From the NCBI RefSeq assembly GCF_014697075.1, contig NZ_JACJRE010000035.1, forward strand, positions 22,610-86,609: DNA of 64,000 nucleotides, written 5' to 3'. Each line of letters starts with the position of its first letter. The first letter of the stretch is position 1. This stretch comes from Tolypothrix sp. FACHB-123. GTDB taxonomy: Bacteria > Cyanobacteriota > Cyanobacteriia > Cyanobacteriales > Nostocaceae. Below the pieces are notes generated by a model. It saw only the letters and a program-made list of their open reading frames with translations, was not told the origin of the DNA and searched no databases. Position numbers and translations under genes: made by a program. This document shows, one piece after another, positions 16,663 to 26,322 of this stretch.

Positions 16663-18480
16663 TTATTTCTTCGCTTCTGGCTTCTGATACTTACCAGGAT
16701 ACTTCCGGTGAAAATATTCTTCCATAATTTCTTTAATCATGGGAGCAGCTACGCTACCACCGCCACCACCAGAATGTTCAGCAAAAGCTACTATCAATAC
16801 CTCTGGTTTATCATCTGGCGCATAAGCACCAAACCAAGCGTGATTTTGTTTCACACCACGCTTCCAGGCTTCGGCTGTACCGCTTTTACCTGCTACTGGG
16901 GGAAGTGAGGGTATATTTAAAGCTTTACCTGTACCTTCAGATACTACTTTTCGCAAACCTTCACGCAGGATTTTCATAGTACTCGGCTTTATATTTAACG
17001 ATGAACGCCAGCTTTTTGCATCTTCATTATCTTTAAGTAAATGGGGCTGGACGCGATCGCCTCCATTAGCAGGTACAGCAAACATAATTGCTACTTGTAG
17101 GGGCGTGGTTTGTAAAGCACCTTGACCAATGGACATATTAATACTGTCGCCTACAGTCCAGGGCATTTTCCATACTTTCTGCTTCCATGTCTCATCGGGA
17201 ACTAAACCCTTGGCTTCTTCGGAAGTAAACTCAAAGCCGGTTTTTTCCCCAAATCCATACTTGCGCGTCCACTCAATCAAAGTTGGGCCGCCGACTCCCC
17301 TAGCAATTTGATAGAAAAAGGTATCGCTACTCCACTGTAATGCGCCAACAAAGCCTAAAGGCCCAAATCCCGCATGGTTCCATTCGCCAAAAGTAGTGCC
17401 GCCAATCGTTAAGGAACCGTAGGTTTGCAGCACAGTGCTAGGAGAAAATTTACCCGATTCCAAGGCAGCAGTTGTAGTGACGATTTTGAATGTACTAGCA
17501 GGAGGAAAGACACTTAAGGCACGATTCACCAAAGGATGTTCTTCGCCTTGAACGGTGTCCCAGTCTTTTTGCGAAAGTTTCTGCTTCGAGAAAATATTGG
17601 GATCGAAGGTAGGGTGAGATACCAATGCCAAAACCGCACCATTTTTGGGATTGAGGGCAACGATCGCGCCATTGCGTGTACCTAAGGCTTTTTCTGCTGT
17701 CTTTTGCATCTCCAAATCAATGGTTAAGTGCAAATCGTTACCAGCTTTAGCTTGTTTCTCCCCCAAAACCCTAAGCGGTCTACCAGCACCATCCACTTCT
17801 ACTTGCTGACCGCCCCATTCACCTCTAAGTTGCTTTTCATAGGCTTTTTCCACCCCCATCTGACCAATCACATCTCCCAAGCGATAGCCTTCTTGGCGCT
17901 TCTGTTTTAACTGCTCGGCAGTTAGTTCGCGAGTATAACCAAGTACATGAGCCATTGGTCTGCCGTGGGGATAATAACGCACAGCATCGAGATGAATTTC
18001 TACATCTGTGAGTTCATTTTGATACTCTTTTAAGGCAGTAATTTCCGCTTCATTGAGATCCCGCGCAATCCTAATCAAAGATGAAGAGTTTCTCCCGGCT
18101 GCTACTAGTTTTTTTTCAATTTCTGATTGAGGAATATCAAGAATTTGGGAAAGACGCGCCCCGACAACAGGCCAGGAAGGTTTGGTATGAGCCATCGGCC
18201 ACAAATATACCGATCGCGGATAGCGAGTACTAGCTAAAAGTTTGCCATAACGGTCAAAAATATTACCCCTTTCTGGCTGTTTGGGGATCATTCTAATACG
18301 GTTAGATTCAGCGCGCTTACGATGATTTGCACCTTCAACTATTTGTAAATATGCCAAACGCGCACCTATGGCACTTGTCATTAACAGAGTAAATATAATC
18401 AGGAATGTTGGCTGAAAACTTTTACCAACTGTACGTGTATTTTTTGGTCTTCCCAGTGGAGTCGGTTCTATTAAAGCCAT
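16663..18480 (-). CDS. mrdA: Penicillin-binding protein 2, peptidoglycan transpeptidase
   Basis: A class B penicillin-binding protein of 605 residues, the elongation-type transpeptidase that cross-links septal or side-wall peptidoglycan with RodA. One N-terminal membrane helix (residues ~25-45) is followed by the dimerisation/pedestal domain (RGNIFDRYGKLLA) and the transpeptidase domain. The nucleophile is Ser329 in PASTFK, SSDTFFYQIA fits the second motif of PBP2, and KSGTAE is the third. GQGALQTTPLQVA is also typical. It acts in the periplasm. A decayed copy of its codons ~58-113 lies 156-326 bp upstream on the same strand. Confidence 0.95.
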   Translation of the reverse strand: MALIEPTPLGRPKNTRTVGKSFQPTFLIIFTLLMTSAIGARLAYLQIVEGANHRKRAESNRIRMIPKQPERGNIFDRYGKLLASTRYPRSVYLWPMAHTKPSWPVVGARLSQILDIPQSEIEKKLVAAGRNSSSLIRIARDLNEAEITALKEYQNELTDVEIHLDAVRYYPHGRPMAHVLGYTRELTAEQLKQKRQEGYRLGDVIGQMGVEKAYEKQLRGEWGGQQVEVDGAGRPLRVLGEKQAKAGNDLHLTIDLEMQKTAEKALGTRNGAIVALNPKNGAVLALVSHPTFDPNIFSKQKLSQKDWDTVQGEEHPLVNRALSVFPPASTFKIVTTTAALESGKFSPSTVLQTYGSLTIGGTTFGEWNHAGFGPLGFVGALQWSSDTFFYQIARGVGGPTLIEWTRKYGFGEKTGFEFTSEEAKGLVPDETWKQKVWKMPWTVGDSINMSIGQGALQTTPLQVAIMFAVPANGGDRVQPHLLKDNEDAKSWRSSLNIKPSTMKILREGLRKVVSEGTGKALNIPSLPPVAGKSGTAEAWKRGVKQNHAWFGAYAPDDKPEVLIVAFAEHSGGGGGSVAAPMIKEIMEEYFHRKYPGKYQKPEAKK

Positions 18481-19099
18481 AGGACGAGTAATGACTACAA
18501 AATTAATCTAATTTATACAGTTATTGATGCTGATTTTTTAACCAGCACTTTATGGCAGTTCTCAGAAAAACTGTATCAAGAATCAATGATGACTGATAAG
18601 TTCACTTATAAGTTCACAGTCAGCACTCCAGTGTTGAGAATTTTCTCTAAACTTGGGGCGACAATTGACCATGAAGCCTGGTGTGAGCCATCAGCCATAA
18701 ATATACAGAATGAGGATAGCAATTACTAGCTAGAAGCTACCCATGAAAGCGAAATATATTACCTGATTCTGGTAGTTGAGGAATTATCTGAATGCACTGA
18801 GACTCGGATGTGGGGGGGGTAGTTTTGACCTTGTATATTTTTTGTTACCTGGTAGATTTGTTGATAATGAACCCATAACACAAGATTATGATGACAAAAT
18901 TTTAGGATTTTTTAGTATTTATTGATATACACAAGCCTCAAAGAGGCTACTCAGTATGAATCGGCAAATAATTCCAAGAATATCTTCCCAATCAATAGTT
19001 TTTGACGGATACAATGAACCAAAGTGCCAGAGGTAGGCTGGTTAATAGACTACCTAAATGTGCACGATCGCGTAGATTCACGGCATTTTACTGAGGATT
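18481..19099. other. Intergenic region between divergent mrdA and potA
   Basis: Holds the mrdA relic (18636-18806), a run of G at about 18810-18818, and AT-rich sequence before potA. Promoters of both genes must lie here; no box is strong enough to name. Confidence 0.5.
18636..18806 (-). pseudogene. Degenerate partial copy of mrdA
   Basis: The segment from GAGAATTTTCTC (18636) to about 18806 aligns almost without gaps to 18140-18306 inside mrdA, in the same orientation. Shared strings include GAGCCATC, AAATATAC, GGATAGC, ACTAGCTA and TTCTGG. It carries many substitutions and no open frame, so it is a relic of a local duplication, not a gene. Its place directly upstream of mrdA may disturb or form part of the promoter region. 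Confidence 0.75.
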
Positions 19100-20227
19100 A
19101 TGGCTCAATCTGTGACGCAGGATCGGGGGGAGATGATGGCTTTGCAGCCGCTAGATGTTGAGCTGCGTAACGTATTCAAGTTTTTTAACCAAGAACCAGC
19201 CGTCAATGGCGTAGACTTGGACGTTAGGCAAGGAGAATTTTTTAGTATTTTAGGCCCTTCTGGTTGTGGCAAGACAACAATATTACGTTTAATTGCGGGG
19301 TTTGAACAAGCGGATGCGGGTAAAGTATTGATTCAAGGTCAGTTTATGACTAATGTCCCGCCTTATCGCCGGCCTGTCAATACGGTATTTCAAAGCTATG
19401 CATTGTTCAATCACTTGAATGTTTGGGATAATATTGCTTTTGGACTGCGCTTGAAAAAATTGCGTAAACCAGAAATCGATCGCCGCGTCAAAGAAGCTTT
19501 AAAACTGGTGAAAATGGAAAGTTTGCGATCGCGCTTTCCTAATCAACTTTCGGGAGGACAGCAGCAAAGAGTAGCCTTAGCCAGGGCTTTAGTCAACCGT
19601 CCCTCAGTGCTGTTACTCGATGAACCCTTAGGCGCATTAGATTTAAAGCTGCGTAAAGAAATGCAGGTGGAGTTAATCAATCTCCATAAAGAATTGCAAT
19701 TAACCTTTATTATGGTCACCCACGACCAAGAAGAAGCCTTATCATTGAGCGATCGCATAGCCGTGATCAATCAAGGGAAAATAGAGCAAATTGGTACTCC
19801 CAGCCAAATTTACGAATTTCCCCGCACATCTTTTGTCGCTGATTTCATCGGTGATACCAATTTATTCAGTGGTGACATCATTGGTGTAGAAGCTTCTACA
19901 GTTCAAGTTGAGACCAAAACAGGACTAACTATTGTTGTTAACCGTCATGAAGAAACACCTACAGAAATATCTCAACCAGTAGTAGTTAGCGTCCGTCCTG
20001 AAAAAATTCAACTTTCACTTTATCCACCTAATTTTCCTAATAACTGCTTTGAAGGGCGACTGATTAACATCATGTATCTAGGAACCCATGTTAATTATGT
20101 TGTTGAATTAATCAACGGCATTAGTATTAATGTCTTACAACCTAACACCTTTGGTAGCTTACCAGACCCAAATACACCTATTTATGCTTGGTGGGCAGAA
20201 AGTGATTGTTTGGCTATTAGTCAATAG
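19100..20227 (+). CDS. potA: Spermidine/putrescine-type ABC transporter ATPase
   Basis: A 375-residue ABC ATPase of the PotA type. Walker A (GPSGCGKTT, residues 52-60), the Q-loop ([22 protein letters not shown]), the signature [15 protein letters not shown], Walker B ([11 protein letters not shown]) and the H-loop ([10 protein letters not shown]) are intact. The C-terminal ~130 residues form the TOBE regulatory domain (SVRPEKIQL). It powers import of polyamines through a membrane permease pair. GAGG precedes the ATG at 19100. The potD-like gene follows after an inverted-repeat element whose left arm covers the potA stop. Confidence 0.93.
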   Translation: MAQSVTQDRGEMMALQPLDVELRNVFKFFNQEPAVNGVDLDVRQGEFFSILGPSGCGKTTILRLIAGFEQADAGKVLIQGQFMTNVPPYRRPVNTVFQSYALFNHLNVWDNIAFGLRLKKLRKPEIDRRVKEALKLVKMESLRSRFPNQLSGGQQQRVALARALVNRPSVLLLDEPLGALDLKLRKEMQVELINLHKELQLTFIMVTHDQEEALSLSDRIAVINQGKIEQIGTPSQIYEFPRTSFVADFIGDTNLFSGDIIGVEASTVQVETKTGLTIVVNRHEETPTEISQPVVVSVRPEKIQLSLYPPNFPNNCFEGRLINIMYLGTHVNYVVELINGISINVLQPNTFGSLPDPNTPIYAWWAESDCLAISQ

Positions 20228-20391
20228 TCATTGGTCAAGACGGGCGTATACTCGTAAACTATTAACCCCTAAACAAATAAAATCTATCCAAACCATCATT
20301 AATGAATTAGCATCTAAATTAAATTCATATCTTACCTCAATTGGTAAATTACCCAGTGGCAAATAACAAATGACCAATGACTATTGACCAA
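20217..20391. repeat. Inverted-repeat element between potA and potD
   Basis: A 21-nt left arm (20217-20237) and right arm (20371-20391) are inverted repeats with one mismatch, built from TGACCAATGACTA-type heptamers. They enclose 133 AT-rich bp. The left arm contains the potA stop codon; the right arm ends 6 nt before the potD start. It may be a MITE-like insertion or an expanded heptamer pair, and could fold in the mRNA. Confidence 0.6.
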
Positions 20392-20397
20392 TAACAA

Positions 20398-21483
20398 ATG
20401 ACTACCAGACGCACATTTATACAACAAATTACCGCACTTTCTAGCTTATCTTTAGCTGGGTGTGGTTGGCGATTAGCAGATGTCCGCGCTAATGCTAAAA
20501 CATCTGCTCAACGCGACCAACTTTATATTTATACCTGGACGCAATATACTGACAGCCAATTACTTAAAGCTTTTAGTACCCAAACTGGGATGAAAATCCT
20601 TGCAGATGTCTATGAATCTAATGATGTCATGCTAGCTAAATTACAAGCTGGAGGCGGTAGTAATTACAGTATTATTTACCCATCTGACTATATGGTACAG
20701 AAGATGGTGCAGAAGGATTTATTAACAGAAATAGATCGCGATCGCTTAATCGGCTTAGATAATTTATTTCCCCGGTTCCAAAATCCTACTTATGACCTCA
20801 ATAACCGCTATAGCATACCCTTCAATTGGGGCACAACAGGTATAGTTTATAATAGCGAAATTCTGAAAAATTCACCTCTAGATTGGGATTATATTTGGCA
20901 AAATCAAGAGCAGTTAAATAAACGCATGACTTTATTAAATGATGTCCGTGAAGTTATGGGTGCAGTTTTGCGAATGCTCGGTTATTCATACAATTCTCAA
21001 AACGAAAATGAAGTTAAACAAGCTTATGAACAATTGAAAGAACTGAAACCAAAAATTACGGCATTTGATACAGAAGCTTGGCAAAATCAAATTTTGGCTG
21101 GAGATTTATTATTAGCAATGTGTTATTCGGCTGATGCAATCAGAGTAACCAAAGAAAATCCTAAATTAAAGTATGTAATTCCTCGGAGTGGTTCTTCATT
21201 ATGGACTGATACAATCGTAATTCCCAAAACAGCAATCAATCCTGATGGAGCCTATGCTTGGATTAACTTTATTTTACAGCCAGAAGTAGCAGCCGAAATT
21301 AGCCAACGGCTGAATATTGCCACTCCTAATTTGGCAGGATTTGAGCAATTACCTATCAGCCTACAGCAAAATACTAGTTTATTTCCCCCGGAGTCAATTC
21401 TAGAAAAATGTGAACGTATTACGCCTTTAGGAAAATTTGATGAGATTTACGATCGCTACTGGACGCAATTAACTAGTAGTTAA
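20398..21483 (+). CDS. potD: Polyamine-type ABC transporter substrate-binding lipoprotein
   Basis: A 361-residue periplasmic-binding protein of the PotD/PotF type. The N-terminus TTRRTFIQQ followed by LSLAGC suggests a Tat-exported lipoprotein with acylation at the Cys near residue 22. The mature part opens with LYIYTWTQYTDSQLLKAFS and includes YPSDYMVQKMVQ, IPFNWGTTGIVYN and a C-terminal YAWINFILQPEVAAEIS, all usual for the family. It captures spermidine, putrescine or a related cation for the PotA-PotB complex; ligand choice is not readable. It lies between potA and potB on the same strand. Confidence 0.9.
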   Translation: MTTRRTFIQQITALSSLSLAGCGWRLADVRANAKTSAQRDQLYIYTWTQYTDSQLLKAFSTQTGMKILADVYESNDVMLAKLQAGGGSNYSIIYPSDYMVQKMVQKDLLTEIDRDRLIGLDNLFPRFQNPTYDLNNRYSIPFNWGTTGIVYNSEILKNSPLDWDYIWQNQEQLNKRMTLLNDVREVMGAVLRMLGYSYNSQNENEVKQAYEQLKELKPKITAFDTEAWQNQILAGDLLLAMCYSADAIRVTKENPKLKYVIPRSGSSLWTDTIVIPKTAINPDGAYAWINFILQPEVAAEISQRLNIATPNLAGFEQLPISLQQNTSLFPPESILEKCERITPLGKFDEIYDRYWTQLTSS

Positions 21484-21529
21484 ATATTCTAAATTTTTAT
21501 CAATTTTTTAATTATTGAAAAATCTATTT

Positions 21530-22447
21530 ATGAATAATCAAACTTCTGAATCTCAACTACATCCAAACAGTAATATTGCCACAATCAAAAACGAGCGTTA
21601 CGCAAATCTCAGTTGGCTCCAACCTTTAATATTACTAGTACCATCTGGAATTTGGTTATTACTCTTACTGGTACTACCAACATTAATTATTTTTCAATTG
21701 AGTTTAGTACCCAACATTCGTCCTGGAGATTTAGTTAATCCTAGCGGCTTACAAAACTATCTTCGGATATTCGATCCGCTTTATTTGCAAGTAATTTTGC
21801 GCTCAATGGCTTTAGCCATAACAACAACAATTATTTGTTTAATTCTTAGTTTTCCGGTTGCTTATTGGATTGCTCAAATCGTAACCAAACGCTGGCGGAA
21901 TTTATTATTATTAGCTTTTATTTTACCTTTGTGGACTTCGTCTTTACTGCGTTCCTACGCTTGGATTACGATTCTGCGTCCGACTGGTTTATTAAATACT
22001 TTATTGAAAAATTTACATTTACAACCTTTAGAATTATTGAACCATACTCCAGCTGTATTAATTGCCATGAGTTACAGCTTATTGCCTTACATGGTGTTAA
22101 TTTTATATGCTTCTCTAGAAAAATTAGATATGCGTTTATTAGAAGCAGCCGCCGATTTAGGCGCAAATCCTACACAGGCGTTTTGGCAAGTGACAGTACC
22201 ACAAACTTTACCAGGCTTAACTGCTGGTTCAATGCTTGTTTTTATTACAGCCTTAGGCGATTTTGTCAATCCAGAACTACTAGGTGGTGCTTCTAGTATG
22301 ACAGCAGCCAGATTAGTTTATAATCAGTTTCTTGGTGCGACTCAAAATTGGGGTTTTGGTTCAGCGTTGAGTATGGCATTAATTATGCTGGTGAGTATTG
22401 CGATCGCACTAATAATTAAGTTTGGTGACGCTAAACCTCAACGTTAG
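21530..22447 (+). CDS. potB: Polyamine-type ABC transporter permease
   Basis: A 305-residue inner-membrane permease of the PotB type with about six membrane helices (first at LQPLILLVPSGIWLLLLLVL). The cytoplasmic EAA loop that contacts the ATPase reads EAAADLGANPTQAFWQVTVP. The frame is open from a TTG at 21515, but the ATG at 21530 (MNNQTSES) is more likely. PotABCD systems need a second permease, PotC; none follows, as the next gene is on the other strand after a terminator. The partner may be elsewhere or PotB may form a homodimer. Confidence 0.9.
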   Translation: MNNQTSESQLHPNSNIATIKNERYANLSWLQPLILLVPSGIWLLLLLVLPTLIIFQLSLVPNIRPGDLVNPSGLQNYLRIFDPLYLQVILRSMALAITTTIICLILSFPVAYWIAQIVTKRWRNLLLLAFILPLWTSSLLRSYAWITILRPTGLLNTLLKNLHLQPLELLNHTPAVLIAMSYSLLPYMVLILYASLEKLDMRLLEAAADLGANPTQAFWQVTVPQTLPGLTAGSMLVFITALGDFVNPELLGGASSMTAARLVYNQFLGATQNWGFGSALSMALIMLVSIAIALIIKFGDAKPQR

Positions 22448-22516
22448 TTATTGAGCTAAATTTATCAGAGTTAGTAATGTAGCTTTATTCAAAAATAATA
22501 TAATATTTACAATAAA

Positions 22517-22543
22517 TAGGGTGGGAAATAAATGCCCACCCTA
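22517..22543. terminator. Bidirectional hairpin between potB and pixL
   Basis: TAGGGTGGG at 22517-22525 pairs perfectly with CCCACCCTA at 22535-22543 around 9 nt. It separates convergent genes and probably terminates both, though it lacks a strong T-run. Confidence 0.65.
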
Positions 22544-22567
22544 ACGCTTACAGAATCTATTTCTATG

Positions 22568-25500
22568 CTAATGACTCATGACGTAATTATTAGAGTCATG
22601 GCTGTGTCGGTTAATTAAATCTCCAATTGTCGAAACTAATTTATCTTCTAAATATGGCTTAGTTAAGTAAGCATCTGCACCTAAAGATTCAGCAAGTTGG
22701 CGATGTTTTTCCGCACTACGGGAAGTGAGAATTACTATAGGTACTTCCCCTAATTGTGAGTTTTTCCGCACATTAGATAAAAGTTCAAAACCGTTCATTC
22801 GTGGCATTTCTAAATCAGAAACTACTACTTGAATTTCTGGATAAGCTTGTAATTTTTCTAGAGCTTCTACACCATTTTGTGCTTGTAATACTTGATATCC
22901 ATACTTCTGTAATGTCAGCGACAGAGTTTGACGCAGACTCAGAGCATCATCTACCACTAACAGCACTTTTGATGATTTTTGATTTGCTGACAAAGACTGA
23001 CTGAGCTGGCTTGACGTTGTATCTGTAGGATTAGCTGGAGCCAGTAGAGGTGTAGAGTTGGATATTAAATCTGACGAAGTTAAGGCTTGTTGATTTGGCA
23101 AATAATCTGTTGATAGTGTCGCAATTTCCAGCGTGGCTTGCATCTCTTGAGAGTACAATAACAGTGTCGGATCGATAATTAAGATGAGATTACCACTGGC
23201 TAAACTACTACAACCATAAATATATTTTGGGGGAGCGATCGCACTTCCTAAAGGTCTAATTACTAGTTCTTGTTCACCAATAATTTGGTCAACTTCTAAC
23301 CCAAAAATTTCTTGATTGCGGTGTAGTAATAACACAGGATTTTTCATGATTCCTGTTTCATAGGCAGTGGCTGGATTATTGTAACTAATACAATTGAAAG
23401 ATGAACCATTATAGTCAATTAAATCAGAAATATGGCGGAGGCTAACCATACGTTCATCTCCGGCAATGTTATAGTAGAGTACTCTCTTGCCTTTATATTC
23501 TTTAATTTGTTGCTCTGAAGGAACTAAGATTTTTTCTAAATTATCCAATAGCAAAGCGTAGATAAAACCACCTGCTTGGACTAGCATTAACTTATCGGTA
23601 GTCATAGAGAAAGGAATTTTTAATATAAATGTTGTACCTTGATTAGGCAACGATTTTACAGATAAAGAACCGTTGAGAGACTGTATCTGCGAACGCACAA
23701 TATCTAAACCCATACCACGTCCAGAAATATCACTTACCCGATCGGTAGTGGTAAATCCTGGGGAAAACATCAATTCTAAAAGTTTAGCTTCCGCCGCTTG
23801 GTAATTATTACTTCTAACTACATCGTCGGCGGGGATAAGATTTTGCTCAATAGCTCTTTTGCGAATTTTTTCTAAATTCAAACCCTGTCCATCATCGCGG
23901 ACTTCAATAATAGTTTGACTTCCCTGATTATAAGCATGAATTTCGATGACAGCTTGTTCTCGTTTACCAACAGATTGGCGAACTTGAGCCGTTTCAATCC
24001 CATGATCGAAAGCATTACGTACTAAATGCAACAGCGGTTCATAAAGTTTTTCTGCGATCGCTTTATCTACCAGTACTTCTGTACCTATAAGTTTTAGTTC
24101 GACAATTTTGCCATGAACGCTCCCCATTTTTTTGATCATTGGGGGAAACCGATTCAAGATGTTTCCTAAAGGAGCCATCCTGGCTTCTACTAAATTATCA
24201 ATAATATTTAACGTTAATCGTTGTTTTTTCTCACTAATCTGAATCGCTTGCGATAACGATAAATCTAGAGATTCGATGATTTCGTGGAGTTGCAAACTTT
24301 CTGCTATGGCTTCATGCAACTTCGTTTGCAATTCTGTATATGCATCCATTTCTAAAGAATCAAACTTTACAGATGCAAAATCTCGATTATTCTGTAAAGC
24401 GTGATTCTGGGAGTGTATGGGTAGATCGCCTAATTGATTTAAAATTATTTGTTGTCTGCTTAGATGCTCTCTTAATTGTTCAATAATTTCTTTAATTTGT
24501 TCATCATGTAATATGCGCTGTTTTTGCTTAATCAGGAGTTCACCCGCTAAATAATTCAAGCGGTGTAATCCTTCTGTATCTACTCGTACAAATGAAGGTG
24601 TACGAGAATTTTTTACAGATGAAGTTGATAATTGCTCTGTTGTTTGGTTGCTTTGAATAGCCGCATCAGCAATGGCTGTATTAACAGTAGTGGCGATATC
24701 TGTAATGACTGGTTCGATAATAGCTAAAGATTCATAATTTTTTTGTTCGGGTTCTGGTTCATCAATTTCATGGATATGGTTTTCATTAGTTTCTCCTCCC
24801 CAAATTGACTCTAAGAGATGATTAGTTTCTGCGAGAATATTTTCCTGGAAAACTAATAGTTGTTTTAATTTAGGCTTGTCCAGCCAATTTTTTTCTTGGG
24901 TTGTAACTGGTGGAAAGTTTTTGTATTCTTGAGCTAATTTCTTAATTTGCTTTTGCAGTGCTGGAATGACAGAATTATTTTGCTTAACTTGCTCGGTTGT
25001 ATAATGGAATTTGGCAACAGCTAGAATGATTGTCAAAATCACGCCTTGGCGATATAAGCAGAGGCTTTGGCTATCTTCAGCTTCTTGGATAAATTCTCTA
25101 AATTGGTTCAACCAATTTTCAATATAACTAACAGTAACTTCGCCGTTATTAGAAATAATTAGAGCCAAATTGAGATTTTCTTTGTTAATTTCCCTGCGAT
25201 GATTAAACCAGCCGAGGATAAAACGAATTACCTTAAGATAAAACTTGGCTTTGGCTGGGTTAAGTGGCTGATTTTGGCTATCAGCAGATGTTGTGAGAAA
25301 TTTATATAATGCTTTAAATTCATTTTGTAAAGCAATGGGAATTACAGAATCTTGTGTGGCTGAATATAATTCATCTGTGGCTACTTGGGTGAAACTCTGC
25401 AATGCTGAAGAAGCTTCACCACCACAAGTGCGATCGCCTGCTAAGACAGATGCTTGAGCTTGTTGTAAATTAGCTAGAGCAACTTTCCCAATTTGATGCG

Positions 25501-26167
25501 CCTGGTTGGGGTTAGCTTTGATTGCGGCGATAATTGTTTGGGCGATCGCGCCAAATCCTGGTAAATTTAAAGATTCACCTAAACCAATAAATACTTCAGC
25601 TTGCGAGCTTAATAACTCAGCTAATTCTGTTGGTTCTGATATTTGATCCAACGCCTCAGCAATCATTTCTAAGCGTTGCTGTACTCCAACTTCAAAAATA
25701 GATTGAACGAGATCGAAGCCCAATTCTTGGGAAGTAGGAATATAAGCTTCGCTACCAAAAGCATCACCGAGTTTTTCTTGTAGCTGAGCAAAGATTGAAG
25801 CTGCTCTTTGCAAAATTTCGTCACCATTCACAGTACTACCTGTTAATTCTGCGGTAAGTGCCAACCTTAGGCATTCGTAAGCTTGTAGTATCAGTGATTG
25901 TAATTGATCGTCAATAACAACGCTAGGATTGTATAACGCATTGAAGACATCTTCTAAAGAATGTGCAATAGAGCTAATTACCTCTAGCCCAACGTTAGCA
26001 GATCCCCCTTTAATTGTATGGGTTGCCCGCATTAGCTGATGTACTTTAGCTATACTAAAATCTTCTGACAAACTAAACAGTTCTTCTTCGATAGTTTGTA
26101 GTAACTCTGGAGCTTCAGCTAAAAAATAGATGTAACCCTGTTCGCGAATATCAATATCTGAAGTCAT
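22568..26167 (-). CDS. pixL: CheA-type hybrid histidine kinase of phototaxis (PixL)
   Basis: A 1199-residue CheA-like kinase with C-terminal receiver. The Hpt domain at the N-terminus has its phosphorylated His at residue 50 (RATHTIKGGS). A long linker follows, then the dimerisation region (ILNQLGDLPIH to LVEARMAPLGNIL), the ATP-binding lid and N-box (HLVRNAFDHGIE, VRDDGQGLNLEKIR, SGRGMGLDIV), a CheW-like P5 domain and a receiver with Asp in VVVSDLEMPRMNG. It phosphorylates response regulators when signalled by the PixJ receptor. It is the last gene of the pixGHIJL cluster, the order seen in Synechocystis. Confidence 0.9.
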   Translation of the reverse strand: MTSDIDIREQGYIYFLAEAPELLQTIEEELFSLSEDFSIAKVHQLMRATHTIKGGSANVGLEVISSIAHSLEDVFNALYNPSVVIDDQLQSLILQAYECLRLALTAELTGSTVNGDEILQRAASIFAQLQEKLGDAFGSEAYIPTSQELGFDLVQSIFEVGVQQRLEMIAEALDQISEPTELAELLSSQAEVFIGLGESLNLPGFGAIAQTIIAAIKANPNQAHQIGKVALANLQQAQASVLAGDRTCGGEASSALQSFTQVATDELYSATQDSVIPIALQNEFKALYKFLTTSADSQNQPLNPAKAKFYLKVIRFILGWFNHRREINKENLNLALIISNNGEVTVSYIENWLNQFREFIQEAEDSQSLCLYRQGVILTIILAVAKFHYTTEQVKQNNSVIPALQKQIKKLAQEYKNFPPVTTQEKNWLDKPKLKQLLVFQENILAETNHLLESIWGGETNENHIHEIDEPEPEQKNYESLAIIEPVITDIATTVNTAIADAAIQSNQTTEQLSTSSVKNSRTPSFVRVDTEGLHRLNYLAGELLIKQKQRILHDEQIKEIIEQLREHLSRQQIILNQLGDLPIHSQNHALQNNRDFASVKFDSLEMDAYTELQTKLHEAIAESLQLHEIIESLDLSLSQAIQISEKKQRLTLNIIDNLVEARMAPLGNILNRFPPMIKKMGSVHGKIVELKLIGTEVLVDKAIAEKLYEPLLHLVRNAFDHGIETAQVRQSVGKREQAVIEIHAYNQGSQTIIEVRDDGQGLNLEKIRKRAIEQNLIPADDVVRSNNYQAAEAKLLELMFSPGFTTTDRVSDISGRGMGLDIVRSQIQSLNGSLSVKSLPNQGTTFILKIPFSMTTDKLMLVQAGGFIYALLLDNLEKILVPSEQQIKEYKGKRVLYYNIAGDERMVSLRHISDLIDYNGSSFNCISYNNPATAYETGIMKNPVLLLHRNQEIFGLEVDQIIGEQELVIRPLGSAIAPPKYIYGCSSLASGNLILIIDPTLLLYSQEMQATLEIATLSTDYLPNQQALTSSDLISNSTPLLAPANPTDTTSSQLSQSLSANQKSSKVLLVVDDALSLRQTLSLTLQKYGYQVLQAQNGVEALEKLQAYPEIQVVVSDLEMPRMNGFELLSNVRKNSQLGEVPIVILTSRSAEKHRQLAESLGADAYLTKPYLEDKLVSTIGDLINRHSHDSNNYVMSH

Positions 26168-26322
26168 ATTTTTAAGTCATTATTTATTAGTTTCATTAGT
26201 CATTATTCATTAGTCATGTTTTAGCGGGAATGGGGAATCAGGAATTACCATGAGTAATACTGCGTATTATCATCTCGTTTCCCTCATCCCCATACTTTAA
26301 ACTAGGGCCAGTTATTTGGTTA

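Noticed and set aside
20130-20366. 78-codon plus-strand frame over the end of potA and the gap
   Set aside because: Its first third is an alternate frame of potA and the rest is the inverted-repeat element.
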